This document shows positions 1 to 6,552 of a stretch of DNA of 8,473 nucleotides, piece after piece; the stretch's first letter is position 1; each line of letters opens with the position of its first letter. The translations under genes were made by a program, and so were the position numbers. The notes beneath the pieces were generated by a model that made no database searches, had not been told where the DNA came from, and was given only the letters and a program-made list of their open reading frames with translations. The stretch covers positions 1 to 8,473 of the forward strand of contig JASHYD010001377.1 of assembly GCA_030043175.1 (NCBI GenBank). The letters are read 5' to 3'. The DNA comes from Xanthobacteraceae bacterium (GTDB lineage: Bacteria > Pseudomonadota > Alphaproteobacteria > Rhizobiales > Xanthobacteraceae).

Positions 1-1448
1 GCTATCGTCAGGTGAACGGCGGCATCTCAGCATGTACCAATGCAGCATTAGAAATGGCCGCCGGCGAGTGGATCGTCCTGATGGATCCTGACGACAGACT
101 CGCTGAGCATGCACTTTATCTCGTTGCCGAGGCAATCAACCGCGATCCCAACCTAGCGATCATTTATTCCGACGTAGACCATATTGACGAAAAAGGCCGG
201 CGCAGCAATCCCTATTTCAAGCCAGACTGGGACTACGATCTATTTCTGGGACAGAATCTAATCAGTCGTCTCGCCGCCTATCGGACCGATCTGGTGCGCC
301 GGGTAGGCGGCTTTCGCGAGGGTCTGGAAGGATCGCAAGAGTGGGATTTCGCCTTCCGCGTCCTCGACGCAGATCCCTGCGCGAGAGCGTATCATATCCC
401 GTTTGTGCTCTATCACCGGCGGCAGACCTCAAGCACATTTTCGAACACGCCGGCGACAGAAGCGACTGACACCGCACAACGGGTAGTGAACGATCACCTG
501 ACTCGGAGCGGTGATGCCGCCGTGGCCGTTTCGTACCCGCAATCAGGTTATCTTCGGATAAGGCGAATTTTGCCAACCCAGCCTCCGCTTGTTTCGATCG
601 TCATCCCGACCAAGAATCGGTGCGATCTCCTGCGGAGGTGCGTTGATGGCCTTGTCAGCCGCACCAACTACAAGCCCCTTGAAATCATTATCGTGGACAA
701 CGGAAGCGGTGATCCGGACGCACGTGAATTTCTGGCGGAGCTCCGGGTTCGACCGAACTTCGTGATCATGGAAGATAGCGGCCCCTTCAACTTTTCTCGT
801 TTGGTCAATCGGGGCGTGGCGGCTTCGTCGGGAGATATATGCGTCCTGCTAAATAATGACATTGATATCATCAATGATGATTGGCTGGACGAATTGACGA
901 GTCACGCTTTGAGGCCGGAAGTTGGCGCCGTCGGCGCCAAGCTCTATTATGCTGATGGCAGGCTCCAGCACGGAGGCGTAATCCTTGGTATTTCCGGCGG
1001 CGCTGGACATCAGCACAAATATTGCGCAGGTGATTCGCCTGGGTATTTTGGCCGGCTGAAATTGACTCACAACCTTTCATGCGTAACTGCTGCATGCCTC
1101 GCTGTGCGTCGCGACGTCTACAACGAAATTGGGGGTTTTGAGGAGAAGCACCTAGCAGTCGCTTTCAATGATGTGGATTTCTGCATCCGGATTCGAGAGG
1201 CCGGATATAAGATCATTTGGACACCCTATGCGGAACTATACCATTACGAATGTCAGTCTCGCGGCTATGATACGACTCCGGAAAAAGAGAGGCGAGCCGC
1301 CGCTGAGGTGAAATATATTCGAACCAAATGGGGTAGAATTTTAGACAATGATCCTTTCCATAATCCAAATCTTTCCCTAGACTCGGAGTCCGTTGAACTT
1401 GCAGAGAAATCGCGAGTGCAGAAACCGTGGCTTGGGACTCCGGTATAA
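1..1448 (+). CDS. GT2-family glycosyltransferase, tandem domains (5' end outside window)
   Basis: Likely transfers sugars from nucleotide-sugar donors to a growing surface glycan at the cytoplasmic face of the inner membrane. The frame is open to the left edge (first full codon at 3), so the GTG at 12 is internal and the true start lies upstream. Two GT-A type domains are visible. The first is cut: it begins at NGGISACTNAAL, has the metal-binding MDPDDRL (DPDD at 84-95), then EGSQEWDFAFRVLD and the closing IPFVLYHRR. The second starts near 580 with PLVSIVIPTKNR, has IIIVDNGSGD, the LLNNDIDI metal/donor motif (NNDID at 852-866) and the acceptor-side NDVDFCIRIREAGY near 1168-1209. At least 478 residues remain. 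The C-terminus (NPNLSLDSESVELA, then RVQKPWL) looks like the natural end of this family, found in rhamnan and O-antigen clusters. Donor and acceptor cannot be read from the sequence. Confidence 0.93.
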   Translation, partial: YRQVNGGISACTNAALEMAAGEWIVLMDPDDRLAEHALYLVAEAINRDPNLAIIYSDVDHIDEKGRRSNPYFKPDWDYDLFLGQNLISRLAAYRTDLVRRVGGFREGLEGSQEWDFAFRVLDADPCARAYHIPFVLYHRRQTSSTFSNTPATEATDTAQRVVNDHLTRSGDAAVAVSYPQSGYLRIRRILPTQPPLVSIVIPTKNRCDLLRRCVDGLVSRTNYKPLEIIIVDNGSGDPDAREFLAELRVRPNFVIMEDSGPFNFSRLVNRGVAASSGDICVLLNNDIDIINDDWLDELTSHALRPEVGAVGAKLYYADGRLQHGGVILGISGGAGHQHKYCAGDSPGYFGRLKLTHNLSCVTAACLAVRRDVYNEIGGFEEKHLAVAFNDVDFCIRIREAGYKIIWTPYAELYHYECQSRGYDTTPEKERRAAAEVKYIRTKWGRILDNDPFHNPNLSLDSESVELAEKSRVQKPWLGTPV

Positions 1449-1468
1449 AGGGGCTCGGGTCAGGCGTG

Positions 1469-1489
1469 TTTTCGACGCCGTCTCGAAAA
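1469..1489. repeat. Hairpin 21 bp after the GT2 stop
   Basis: The arms TTTTCGA (1469-1475) and TCGAAAA (1483-1489) are perfect 7-bp inverted repeats around a 7-nt loop. The position just after the GT2 stop suits a 3' end, but no T-run follows on either strand, so a canonical intrinsic terminator is not supported. Confidence 0.45.
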
Positions 1490-1550
1490 GGGTAAATCGC
1501 GAAGGCAAGGCCAGCTTGCGCAGCTGTCGCGAGTTTTGCACGGAACACCT

Positions 1551-1569
1551 GCGAGGTTTCGGACCTCGC
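1551..1569. repeat. GC-rich hairpin downstream of GT2
   Basis: GCGAGGT (1551-1557) and ACCTCGC (1563-1569) pair perfectly around TTCGG. It is a compact, stable stem-loop about 100 bp after the GT2 stop and could stabilise or end the transcript. No T-tract follows, so its role is unproven. Confidence 0.45.
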
Positions 1570-2222
1570 CGCACTTGAGGGCGTCTGGGCGCCGCTCGAA
1601 GAGGCGAACCACGCGAGCATAGGCCGCGCGCAGCTGCCTTGCGAGTTTGCCGTGAGCAATCTTGAAGCCGCGTATCTCGGCCGACCCGGTTCGGCGTTGT
1701 CCGCGGCGGCGTATTCGCGTTCATCCCGGATAGCTTGGATTTTTGAGTGAAGTATCGGCGTCCCAGGCCGTGACGTAGCGAATGCCGCGGAATCGATCGC
1801 CGCCCGCGGCGCCGAAGCGCGACCAGCACCGACTCGACGCGACTGCCCAAACTTAGATCTGCATACCGGCGGCCACCTTTGTCTTGCCGCAATATCAGCA
1901 GGCGCATATGCCTGCGATTCCGTTCACAAAATCTGCTCGCCGATGGGACGCACTCGATCGGGCCAGACTCTCGGTACATCGAGATCGCTTGCGCAAATCC
2001 GGCAGCACAGTGTTGTGGCCGCTGTTCGCATCGGCCAGGAAGTCATCCAGCAGCACCGTCTGGGCCGGATCCGGAGGTGGTGATGCGGATCGGTTGCGGT
2101 GGTTTGATAGGTTTTGCGTTGGCGGCGAGGGAGTGCAGCAATTCTGCTTGCATTCCGTAAGGCTCGGGACGCTCCGCTCGCACTTTGTGCTAGAAGCTAC
2201 ACCCGTCGTCGATGTTCGGAAA

Positions 2223-2230
2223 GGGGAGGA
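2223..2230 (+). promoter_or_regulatory. Ribosome binding site that decides the amidohydrolase start
   Basis: GGGGAGGA is a strong Shine-Dalgarno match. Three in-frame ATGs compete: 2212 lies upstream of it and so is unlikely, 2233 sits only 3 nt after GGAGG, and 2236 sits 6 nt after it. The spacing favours 2236, with 2233 as the close alternative. Confidence 0.75.
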
Positions 2231-2235
2231 CCATG

Positions 2236-3414
2236 ATGAATAGGCGCCAGTTTCTCTGCACATCTGTCGCGTCGCTCGCCTGCGTTGATCGCGTGTCTGC
2301 AGCGACGTATGACCTCCTCATCAAAGGCGGGCGCGTGATCGATCCATCGGTGGGGCTCGACGCCATCCGCGACGTGGCGATCGTCGCGGGCAAGATCGCG
2401 GCGGTCGAGGCTGACATCACGGGCGATGCCGCCGATACCATCGATGCCCGCGGCAAGGTCGTCGCCCCAGGCCTGATCGACATCCACACGCATGCGGCGC
2501 GTGTCGCGGAAGGCGCGCGAATTTGCCTGCAGGACGGCGTGGTCGGATGGGTCGATTGCGGATCCGCGGGAGCCGACAACATCGATCAGATCGCTGCCGC
2601 GGCGAGGGCAGCGCCGCAGATCGGTCGCGTCCTCATCAATATCTCACGCACCGGCAATGCCCCCGATGGCGAGTTGATCGACATCAATCGTGCCGATGTC
2701 GGGTTGGCACGCGGTGCCATTGCCCGCTATCGTGATGTCGTGATCGGCGTCAAGGCGCGATTGACGCGAGACATTGCCGGCACCAACGATCTCGAGGCGC
2801 TGCGGCGCGCCCAAGTAGCGGCCGCGCCCTCTAATCTGCCGGTGATGATCCACATGGGCCAGTCAGTCTCACCGATGCGCGCCATCCTCGCCCTGCTCAA
2901 GCGCGGCGACATCGTCACCCATATGTATGCACCACCGCCGAACGGCATCCTCGACGGTGAGGGCCGTCTACTCCCGGACGCCACTGCGGCACGCAGGCGC
3001 GGCATCATCTTCGACCTCGGGAACGGGGGCAACGGTCATTTGCGATGGGACGTGGTGGAACGCGCGACCGAGCAGGGCTTCTGGCCAGATACCCTCTCCA
3101 CCGACTGGACCGCCAATTCGCGCGACAATCCCAGCGTCATCGACTTCCCGAACGTCATGTCGAAATTCATCATGCTCGGTTTGCCCCTTGCCCAAGTGAT
3201 CGCGCGTGCAACCGTTAATGCGGCGCGCGTGTTCCCGGCCTTTGCCGATCAAGGTACGCTCAACGTTGGTGCGCCGGCCGACGTGGCGATCATGGAGTTG
3301 CGGGAAGGCACGTTCGCATTCGTTGACAACTACAAGGGCACACGCACGGGTCACCAGCGGTTGTTTCCCGTCGCCACTGTGCTCGCCGGCAAGCGGACGC
3401 CGGCGCGCGCCTAG
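2236..3414 (+). CDS. Metal-dependent amidohydrolase (dihydroorotase/deacetylase-like) with Tat-like leader
   Basis: A predicted hydrolase of C-N bonds in cyclic amides or N-acyl groups, with a binuclear metal centre on a TIM barrel. It resembles the amidohydrolase/deacetylase branch often annotated as provisional dihydroorotase. The start at 2236 gives 392 residues, normal for the family. Candidate metal ligands are H84 and H86 (IDIHTH), K173 as the carboxylated lysine (VIGVKAR), H206 (MIHMG), H229 (VTHMY) and D290 (LSTDWT). The beta-sandwich edges are present: YDLLIKGGRVIDP near residues 25-37 and GAPADVAIMEL near the C-terminus. The N-terminus MNRRQFLCTSVASLACV with RVSAA resembles a short twin-arginine signal (NRRQFL, then a weak hydrophobic stretch), which suggests periplasmic location. 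The substrate is unknown. It is preceded by 763 bp and followed by 876 bp without an intact gene, so it looks monocistronic. The catalytic class is fairly sure; the substrate and export are inferences. Confidence 0.9.
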   Translation: MNRRQFLCTSVASLACVDRVSAATYDLLIKGGRVIDPSVGLDAIRDVAIVAGKIAAVEADITGDAADTIDARGKVVAPGLIDIHTHAARVAEGARICLQDGVVGWVDCGSAGADNIDQIAAAARAAPQIGRVLINISRTGNAPDGELIDINRADVGLARGAIARYRDVVIGVKARLTRDIAGTNDLEALRRAQVAAAPSNLPVMIHMGQSVSPMRAILALLKRGDIVTHMYAPPPNGILDGEGRLLPDATAARRRGIIFDLGNGGNGHLRWDVVERATEQGFWPDTLSTDWTANSRDNPSVIDFPNVMSKFIMLGLPLAQVIARATVNAARVFPAFADQGTLNVGAPADVAIMELREGTFAFVDNYKGTRTGHQRLFPVATVLAGKRTPARA

Positions 3415-3521
3415 CCCGGCGCCGACCCGCGCCTGCTTCAAGGGGAGAAAGCGCCCGCGAGCGGGTGGGCGGAACGTGCCGCCGGAGAAAAATCGCACTT
3501 TTCCGACGGCGCGCATCCTCG

Positions 3522-3538
3522 TTGGCACGCTTGCTGCC
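3522..3538 (+). promoter_or_regulatory. Sigma-54-like (-24/-12) promoter match
   Basis: TTGGCACGCTTGCTGCC matches the RpoN consensus TGGCACG-N4-TTGCW. The -24 box is exact, and the -12 box is CTGCC with one mismatch in the core. The GG (3524-3525) and GC (3536-3537) doublets are separated by exactly 10 bp, as required. Transcription would start near 3549 and run rightwards into the small frames at 3650 and 3795. I found no TGT-N10-ACA NifA-type activator site in the bases just upstream. A chance match in GC-rich DNA remains possible. Confidence 0.4.
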
Positions 3539-3649
3539 CGTCCTGCTCACGCCGGCCTCGACAGGTCCGATCAAAGTCAATTCTCTTGTTGAGGGGACAT
3601 CGCCGGCAAATTGGCCCTAAGCCCAGTATGATGCGGCAGGACGGCCTGG

Positions 3650-3769
3650 ATGCAGCCCGTGGCTGCTACGATACTTCAAGTCGGGGCGCTGAACGCCAAG
3701 GCTCCCGATGGCGCTCTTGCCACGGCCGTGGCAAGGCTGAAGCGGGAACACGCGGCGCGTGCGCCCTAA
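3650..3769 (+). CDS. Possible 39-aa ORF, or remnant of a gene end
   Basis: Starts MQPVAATILQVGALNAKAPD and ends ARLKREHAARAP. The composition is protein-like (Ala/Leu-rich, with a charged amphipathic tail), unlike the arginine-rich noise frames nearby. There is no convincing ribosome binding site, and the frame is open for only six codons before the ATG. It could be the decayed C-terminus of a helical protein or a short peptide. It stops 25 nt before the next small frame and contains the 20-bp palindrome. I recognise no family. Confidence 0.2.
   Translation: MQPVAATILQVGALNAKAPDGALATAVARLKREHAARAP
3716..3735. repeat. Perfect 20-bp palindrome
   Basis: CTTGCCACGGCCGTGGCAAG equals its own reverse complement over all 20 bases, with no spacer. 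This form suits a dimeric DNA-binding protein site better than an RNA hairpin, since there is no loop. It lies about 170 bp downstream of the predicted sigma-54 start and inside the 39-codon frame. Confidence 0.7.
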
Positions 3770-3794
3770 ATTGAGGATTGACAAGAGGCTAGTC

Positions 3795-3875
3795 ATGAGA
3801 AATCAGCAAAACAAGCCTATGCGCAGGCGAAACCGCAAGAGTCGCAATCCGTTCACACCAGCACCTCACCATTGA
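3795..3875 (+). pseudogene. DUF4167-like N-terminal remnant (26 codons)
   Basis: The frame opens MRNQQNKPMRRRNRKSRNP. From memory this closely resembles the start of alphaproteobacterial DUF4167 proteins (MRN-GQQNKRMRGRNR...NPLTR), which are small basic proteins of unknown function. After NPFT the match stops: the family's conserved YESNGPDVKVRGTA segment is absent and a TGA follows at 3873. The ribosome binding site is intact, AAGAGG at 3783-3788, 6 nt before the ATG. Eight of 26 residues are Arg or Lys. The simplest reading is the 5' end of a duplicated or displaced DUF4167 gene that lost its body. A functional basic micropeptide cannot be excluded. Confidence 0.5.
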
Positions 3876-3918
3876 GCCGCAGGGGCAAGGTTGACTGGGT
3901 CAGCCAGCTTGGCATACG

Positions 3919-4224
3919 TTGCGGCGGGGCTGCACCTCCGCCGGCTGTGGCAGGCTTGATGATCGTTGGTACACTCAGACGCAGTGGGAATTGTCCGGGG
4001 CCCGTATAGAGGCGGCTAAGAGCCGTGCAACCAAGAGCCTGGAGCGCTTGCTAAGGCTTGAGCGAAGTTTGTCCTGGCGAATGACCGTTCCGCTTCGCAA
4101 TCTGGCATTTCCCCTAGGGCGCCTCCGGCAGGGCGCGGGGCGCCGTTGCTCGATGGGCAGTCGCTTTGCAGCGGTCAGAGAAAATGGCAGCGCCACGCAC
4201 CGACGGCAGCCGAGACAGGTTTGA
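3919..4224 (+). pseudogene. Decayed fragment of a polysaccharide-cluster glycosyltransferase or methyltransferase
   Basis: The middle of this frame, roughly 3985-4130, reads as a charged helix (GARIEAAKSRATKSLERLLR) running into LERSLSWRMTVPLRNL (4057-4104) and then GRLRQG. The S-x-SWR-x-T-x-PLR pattern after a coiled coil is a recurrent linker in large multidomain glycosyltransferases and methyltransferases of polysaccharide clusters. No catalytic domain flanks it: the sequence before about 3970 and after about 4135 is low-quality, and the frame closes at 4224. The only start is a TTG at 3919 without a ribosome binding site. It is probably a leftover of a gene that once preceded the export genes in this same locus. 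Confidence 0.5.
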
Positions 4225-4290
4225 AGTTTGGGATCCCGCAATTGATCTGCCTACTCGCACGGTTTCATAAGCTCGTCGCATCTCAGTCAT

Positions 4291-5142
4291 ATGAAGAAAC
4301 GCAGGATGATGGAGCACACATTTAAGAGCCCCAAGCCACGCGCGAGCCGCCCCGGCTTTTTCAGTCTGGCGATCGCGGATCTCCTCAGCGGCGTAGACAA
4401 CTGGCGTCTGAGCCACCTGATGGGTCTGGGCGAAATTCGTCGGCGCTATGCACGCTCCAGGATCGGCCAGTTCTGGTTGACAATTTCAACCGGAATCATG
4501 GTCGCAATCCTTGGACTGGTCTGGTCCACGTTGTGGCACGTACCCGTCGCGGACCTTGTGCCGTTTGTCGCCATTTCATTGATCGTATGGACGATGATCA
4601 CGGGCACGCTCGGCGAAGCTGCGACGGTATTTCCGTCGAACGGGGCGATCTTTCTAAACCAGGGTATGAGTTTTTCGACTGCGATCTACGCCCTCGTGTA
4701 TCGTCACCTGCTGATCTTCCTCCACAACATCCCGATTATCGTAATAACCCTTCTCCTTTTCTCCGTGCCGGCGGGCCGCCTAGCCCCGGTTGCCCTTCTC
4801 GGCTTCGCTTCCCTCGTCCTGACGTTGGTGTGGAGCAGTTATCTCGTGGCGATTGCATGCGTGCGCTTTCGTGATCTAACACAAGTCGTGCAAAACGGAC
4901 TGCTGGTCGTGTTCTTCATCACCCCGGTGTTGTGGAAGCCGGATCAAATCCCGCCCGGTAAATATTATCTCCTCTCTCTGAACCCGTTTGCGGCGCTGCT
5001 GGCCGTTGTTCGTGAGCCGTTACTCGGTCAGCTGCCGACTCTCTATGATTGGACTGCGGCGGCCATCTTCTCGATCGGTGGATTTGTCATCGCGCTGCCG
5101 ATAATCGGCTACTGTCAGCGCCGAATCATTTACTGGATCTAA
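4291..5142 (+). CDS. wzm: ABC-2 polysaccharide export permease (Wzm type)
   Basis: Inner-membrane subunit that forms the channel moving lipid-linked polysaccharide (O-antigen or a similar glycan) to the periplasm, driven by its ATPase partner. The family signature RRRYARSRIGQFWLTISTG sits at residues 50-68, followed by about six membrane segments near 62-82, 90-107, 137-158, 165-190, 199-216 and 255-275. The conserved VRFRDLTQVVQNGLLV and ITPVLWKPDQ stretches precede the last segment, and the C-terminus ends RRIIYWI. The length of 283 residues is typical. The start is uncertain: ATG 4291 has no clear ribosome binding site, while in-frame ATGs at 4306 and 4309 follow AGG closely; the core is unaffected. 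The ATPase gene starts 5 nt after its stop, so the two form an operon and a complex. Confidence 0.93.
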   Translation: MKKRRMMEHTFKSPKPRASRPGFFSLAIADLLSGVDNWRLSHLMGLGEIRRRYARSRIGQFWLTISTGIMVAILGLVWSTLWHVPVADLVPFVAISLIVWTMITGTLGEAATVFPSNGAIFLNQGMSFSTAIYALVYRHLLIFLHNIPIIVITLLLFSVPAGRLAPVALLGFASLVLTLVWSSYLVAIACVRFRDLTQVVQNGLLVVFFITPVLWKPDQIPPGKYYLLSLNPFAALLAVVREPLLGQLPTLYDWTAAAIFSIGGFVIALPIIGYCQRRIIYWI

Positions 5143-5147
5143 GCACC

Positions 5148-5951
5148 ATGGCTCGCATCGCGCTGCGGGACGTCACTATCGCTTTCCCAATTTTCTCGTC
5201 CCACACACGTTCAATTCGAACGGCGGTTTTTTCCCGGCTTGGCGGCAGTCTTGCCGCCCATAATGATACGGTCATCGTGCGAGCGCTGGTGAACATTTCT
5301 TTGGATCTCGCCGACGGTGATAGGCTCGGCGTCGTGGGCGCTAATGGCGCTGGTAAAACCACCTTCCTGCGGGTAATATCCGGGGTGTATCCGCCGCTCC
5401 TTGGCGAGGCAGTTATTGAGGGAAGAGTCTCCTCCTTCACCGATATTTCGCTGGGCATGGACACGGAGTCTACCGGCTGGGACAATATCATCTTCCGGTG
5501 CGTGTTCTTGGGCTTGACGTTTGCCGAGGCCAGAGCGCTTGCGCCTTCGATTGCGGAATTCAGTGAGCTCGGTCCCTACCTCGATCTACCGGTACGAACA
5601 TATTCGACTGGCATGTTTTTGCGTCTTGCGTTTGCGATCTCGACCGCCGTGCAACCCGATATTGTTGTCATGGACGAGATGATCGGAGCCGGTGACGAGA
5701 GCTTTTTGCAAAAAGCACAAAAACGCATCGGCGACTTGCTCGAACGCGCCCGTATTCTGGTCCTTGCTTCACATAGCCAGCGGATCATCCGCAACTTCTG
5801 CAACAAAGTGCTTTGGCTGGAACATGGCAAGGTTAGGATGTTCGGATCGACTGATGATGTGCTGCGTGCTTACGAGCGAACTGTTCTCAACCAGCGTGTG
5901 GACGAGGATCGAGGGATAGAAACCCGCGAGCCCACGGTTAGTCGGGTCTAG
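5148..5951 (+). CDS. wzt: ABC polysaccharide export ATPase (Wzt type, short form)
   Basis: Cytoplasmic nucleotide-binding subunit that powers export through the preceding permease. ATG 5148 gives 267 residues and the family-typical start MARIALRDVTIAFPIF; an upstream ATG at 5049 lies inside the permease gene and is rejected. Walker A is GANGAGKTT (residues 64-72), the signature is the YSTGM form usual for exporters (152-156), Walker B is IVVMDE (172-177), and the switch histidine is H209 in SHS. There is no C-terminal carbohydrate-binding domain, unlike the roughly 430-residue Wzt of E. coli O9a, so it belongs with the short KpsT/rhizobial-like type. The 5-nt gap from the permease stop and the lack of a strong ribosome binding site suggest translational coupling. 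Confidence 0.94.
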   Translation: MARIALRDVTIAFPIFSSHTRSIRTAVFSRLGGSLAAHNDTVIVRALVNISLDLADGDRLGVVGANGAGKTTFLRVISGVYPPLLGEAVIEGRVSSFTDISLGMDTESTGWDNIIFRCVFLGLTFAEARALAPSIAEFSELGPYLDLPVRTYSTGMFLRLAFAISTAVQPDIVVMDEMIGAGDESFLQKAQKRIGDLLERARILVLASHSQRIIRNFCNKVLWLEHGKVRMFGSTDDVLRAYERTVLNQRVDEDRGIETREPTVSRV

Positions 5952-6411
5952 TCAAGTGGCCTCTGGTCTGCTGACATGAGCGGTGCGAATATTGTTTCTG
6001 ATTCGAATGCGGGGTAACCCGGGCATTCCAGCGCAGGAAGCGTTGGCCTAGCGCCAGGGTCTGGTCCTGCCTCGACTGATCCGCTCCCGTCACCGCCACC
6101 GATTCTTTTGCGGTGGACGAGAAGGGCCCAGAGATTTTTCGCCCATCGCACCCGATGTCCCGGCGGCTCTGCGATGCGGGCGTGTGCCTCCAGGCGCCGG
6201 CCGGGCCACCGAACCGGGGCGACGCCGCCTCAAAGCGAATGGAGATGGTGCCGCGGCCCGCCTAGCGCGAATGCCACCGGGGGCTGGAAATGCCGCGCCC
6301 GATTTGCGGGGGCAACGGCGCGGAGCTCGCCGCTGAGCCATCGCCCCGGCATGACCGCTCGAGCCATCAAATTTTGAGCGTTGCGCCCCGAGCATTGGGG
6401 TTCCTACGGCA
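5952..6411. other. 460-bp interval without a recognisable gene
   Basis: Very GC-rich in its middle. On the minus strand a single reading frame runs from an ATG at 6367 to a stop at 5948 with only one internal TGA (near 6232), giving segments such as KNLWALLVHRKR. It matches no family I know and has no clear ribosome binding site, so it may be chance openness in GC-rich DNA or a decayed gene. A 6-bp hairpin (6096-6116) is the only structure that could mark the end of the export operon. Confidence 0.55.
6096..6116. repeat. Short hairpin downstream of wzt
   Basis: CCACCG (6096-6101) pairs with CGGTGG (6111-6116) around a 9-nt loop. It lies about 145 bp after the wzt stop. There is no T-run after it, so calling it a terminator would go beyond the evidence. 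Confidence 0.3.
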
Positions 6412-6552
6412 TTATTTGGGCCCCTTCAACCATGCAATCAGAGCGCCCGGTTCAATGTGGATCTTGCTTTCGCAGGCGATGTTGCCGGTGCCATCTACAA
6501 CGCACACGCTTGAAGCTTCCAAAGACACATCGATTCCGACATAGCGGTTCAT
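6412..6552 (-). mobile_element. Truncated IS110-family transposase, N-terminal fragment
   Basis: Starting at an ATG at 6552 on the minus strand, the frame reads MNRYVGIDVSLEASSVCVVD and later EPGALIAWLKG before a stop at 6412. This matches the beginning of IS110-type DEDD transposases: a short beta strand with the first catalytic aspartate (GIDVS, residue 8), then the second strand VCVVD. Full proteins have about 300-400 residues; here 46 codons remain, and no later part of the RuvC-like domain or of the C-terminal serine-containing domain appears in the 450 bp downstream. The element is therefore dead. IS110 elements usually lack terminal inverted repeats, so its ends cannot be placed. The frame is open upstream of the ATG to about 6897, but that part shows no transposase similarity. 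Confidence 0.75.

Larger units (their letters stand above)
1449..2211. other. 763-bp stretch with no recognisable gene
   Basis: Several open frames exist on both strands, including about 200 codons on the minus strand (1377-1979) that overlap the GT2 3' end and about 120 codons near 1884-2263. They are arginine- or serine-rich, overlap one another, lack good ribosome binding sites and match no family I know. One plus frame (about 1493-1753) has more protein-like composition, with segments such as ALEGVWAPLEEANHA, but no start codon with a ribosome binding site. The stretch is best read as non-coding or heavily decayed sequence. The only clear structures are the two hairpins near its left end. 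Confidence 0.6.
3415..4290. other. Mosaic interval without an intact large gene
   Basis: These 876 bp separate the amidohydrolase from the export genes. In order they hold a sigma-54-like promoter match, a 39-codon frame with a palindrome, a short DUF4167-like frame, and a decayed glycosyltransferase-cluster fragment, each listed separately. I see nothing recognisable in 3415-3520 or in 4225-4290. The juxtaposition of unrelated fragments suggests repeated insertion, deletion and decay. Confidence 0.6.

Noticed and set aside
1469..1569. Intrinsic terminators after GT2
   Set aside because: The two hairpins are real, but no T-run follows either stem on either strand, so they are listed only as inverted repeats.
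1377..1979. 200-codon minus-strand frame overlapping the GT2 3' end
   Set aside because: It is extremely arginine-rich, overlaps the end of a well-supported gene on the other strand, has no ribosome binding site and shows no known motif.
3910..3922. Second sigma-54-like match (TTGGCATACGTTGC)
   Set aside because: The GG and GC doublets are separated by 8 rather than 10 bp, which sigma-54 does not tolerate.
4242..4271. Possible sigma-70-type promoter for wzm (TTGATC, 18 bp, CATAAG)
   Set aside because: Both boxes match the consensus at only four of six positions and the spacing is long; such matches are common by chance.
5049..5147. Upstream start for the export ATPase
   Set aside because: It lies inside the permease gene, and the added 33 residues do not resemble Wzt; the family-typical MARIALRDV start is at 5148.
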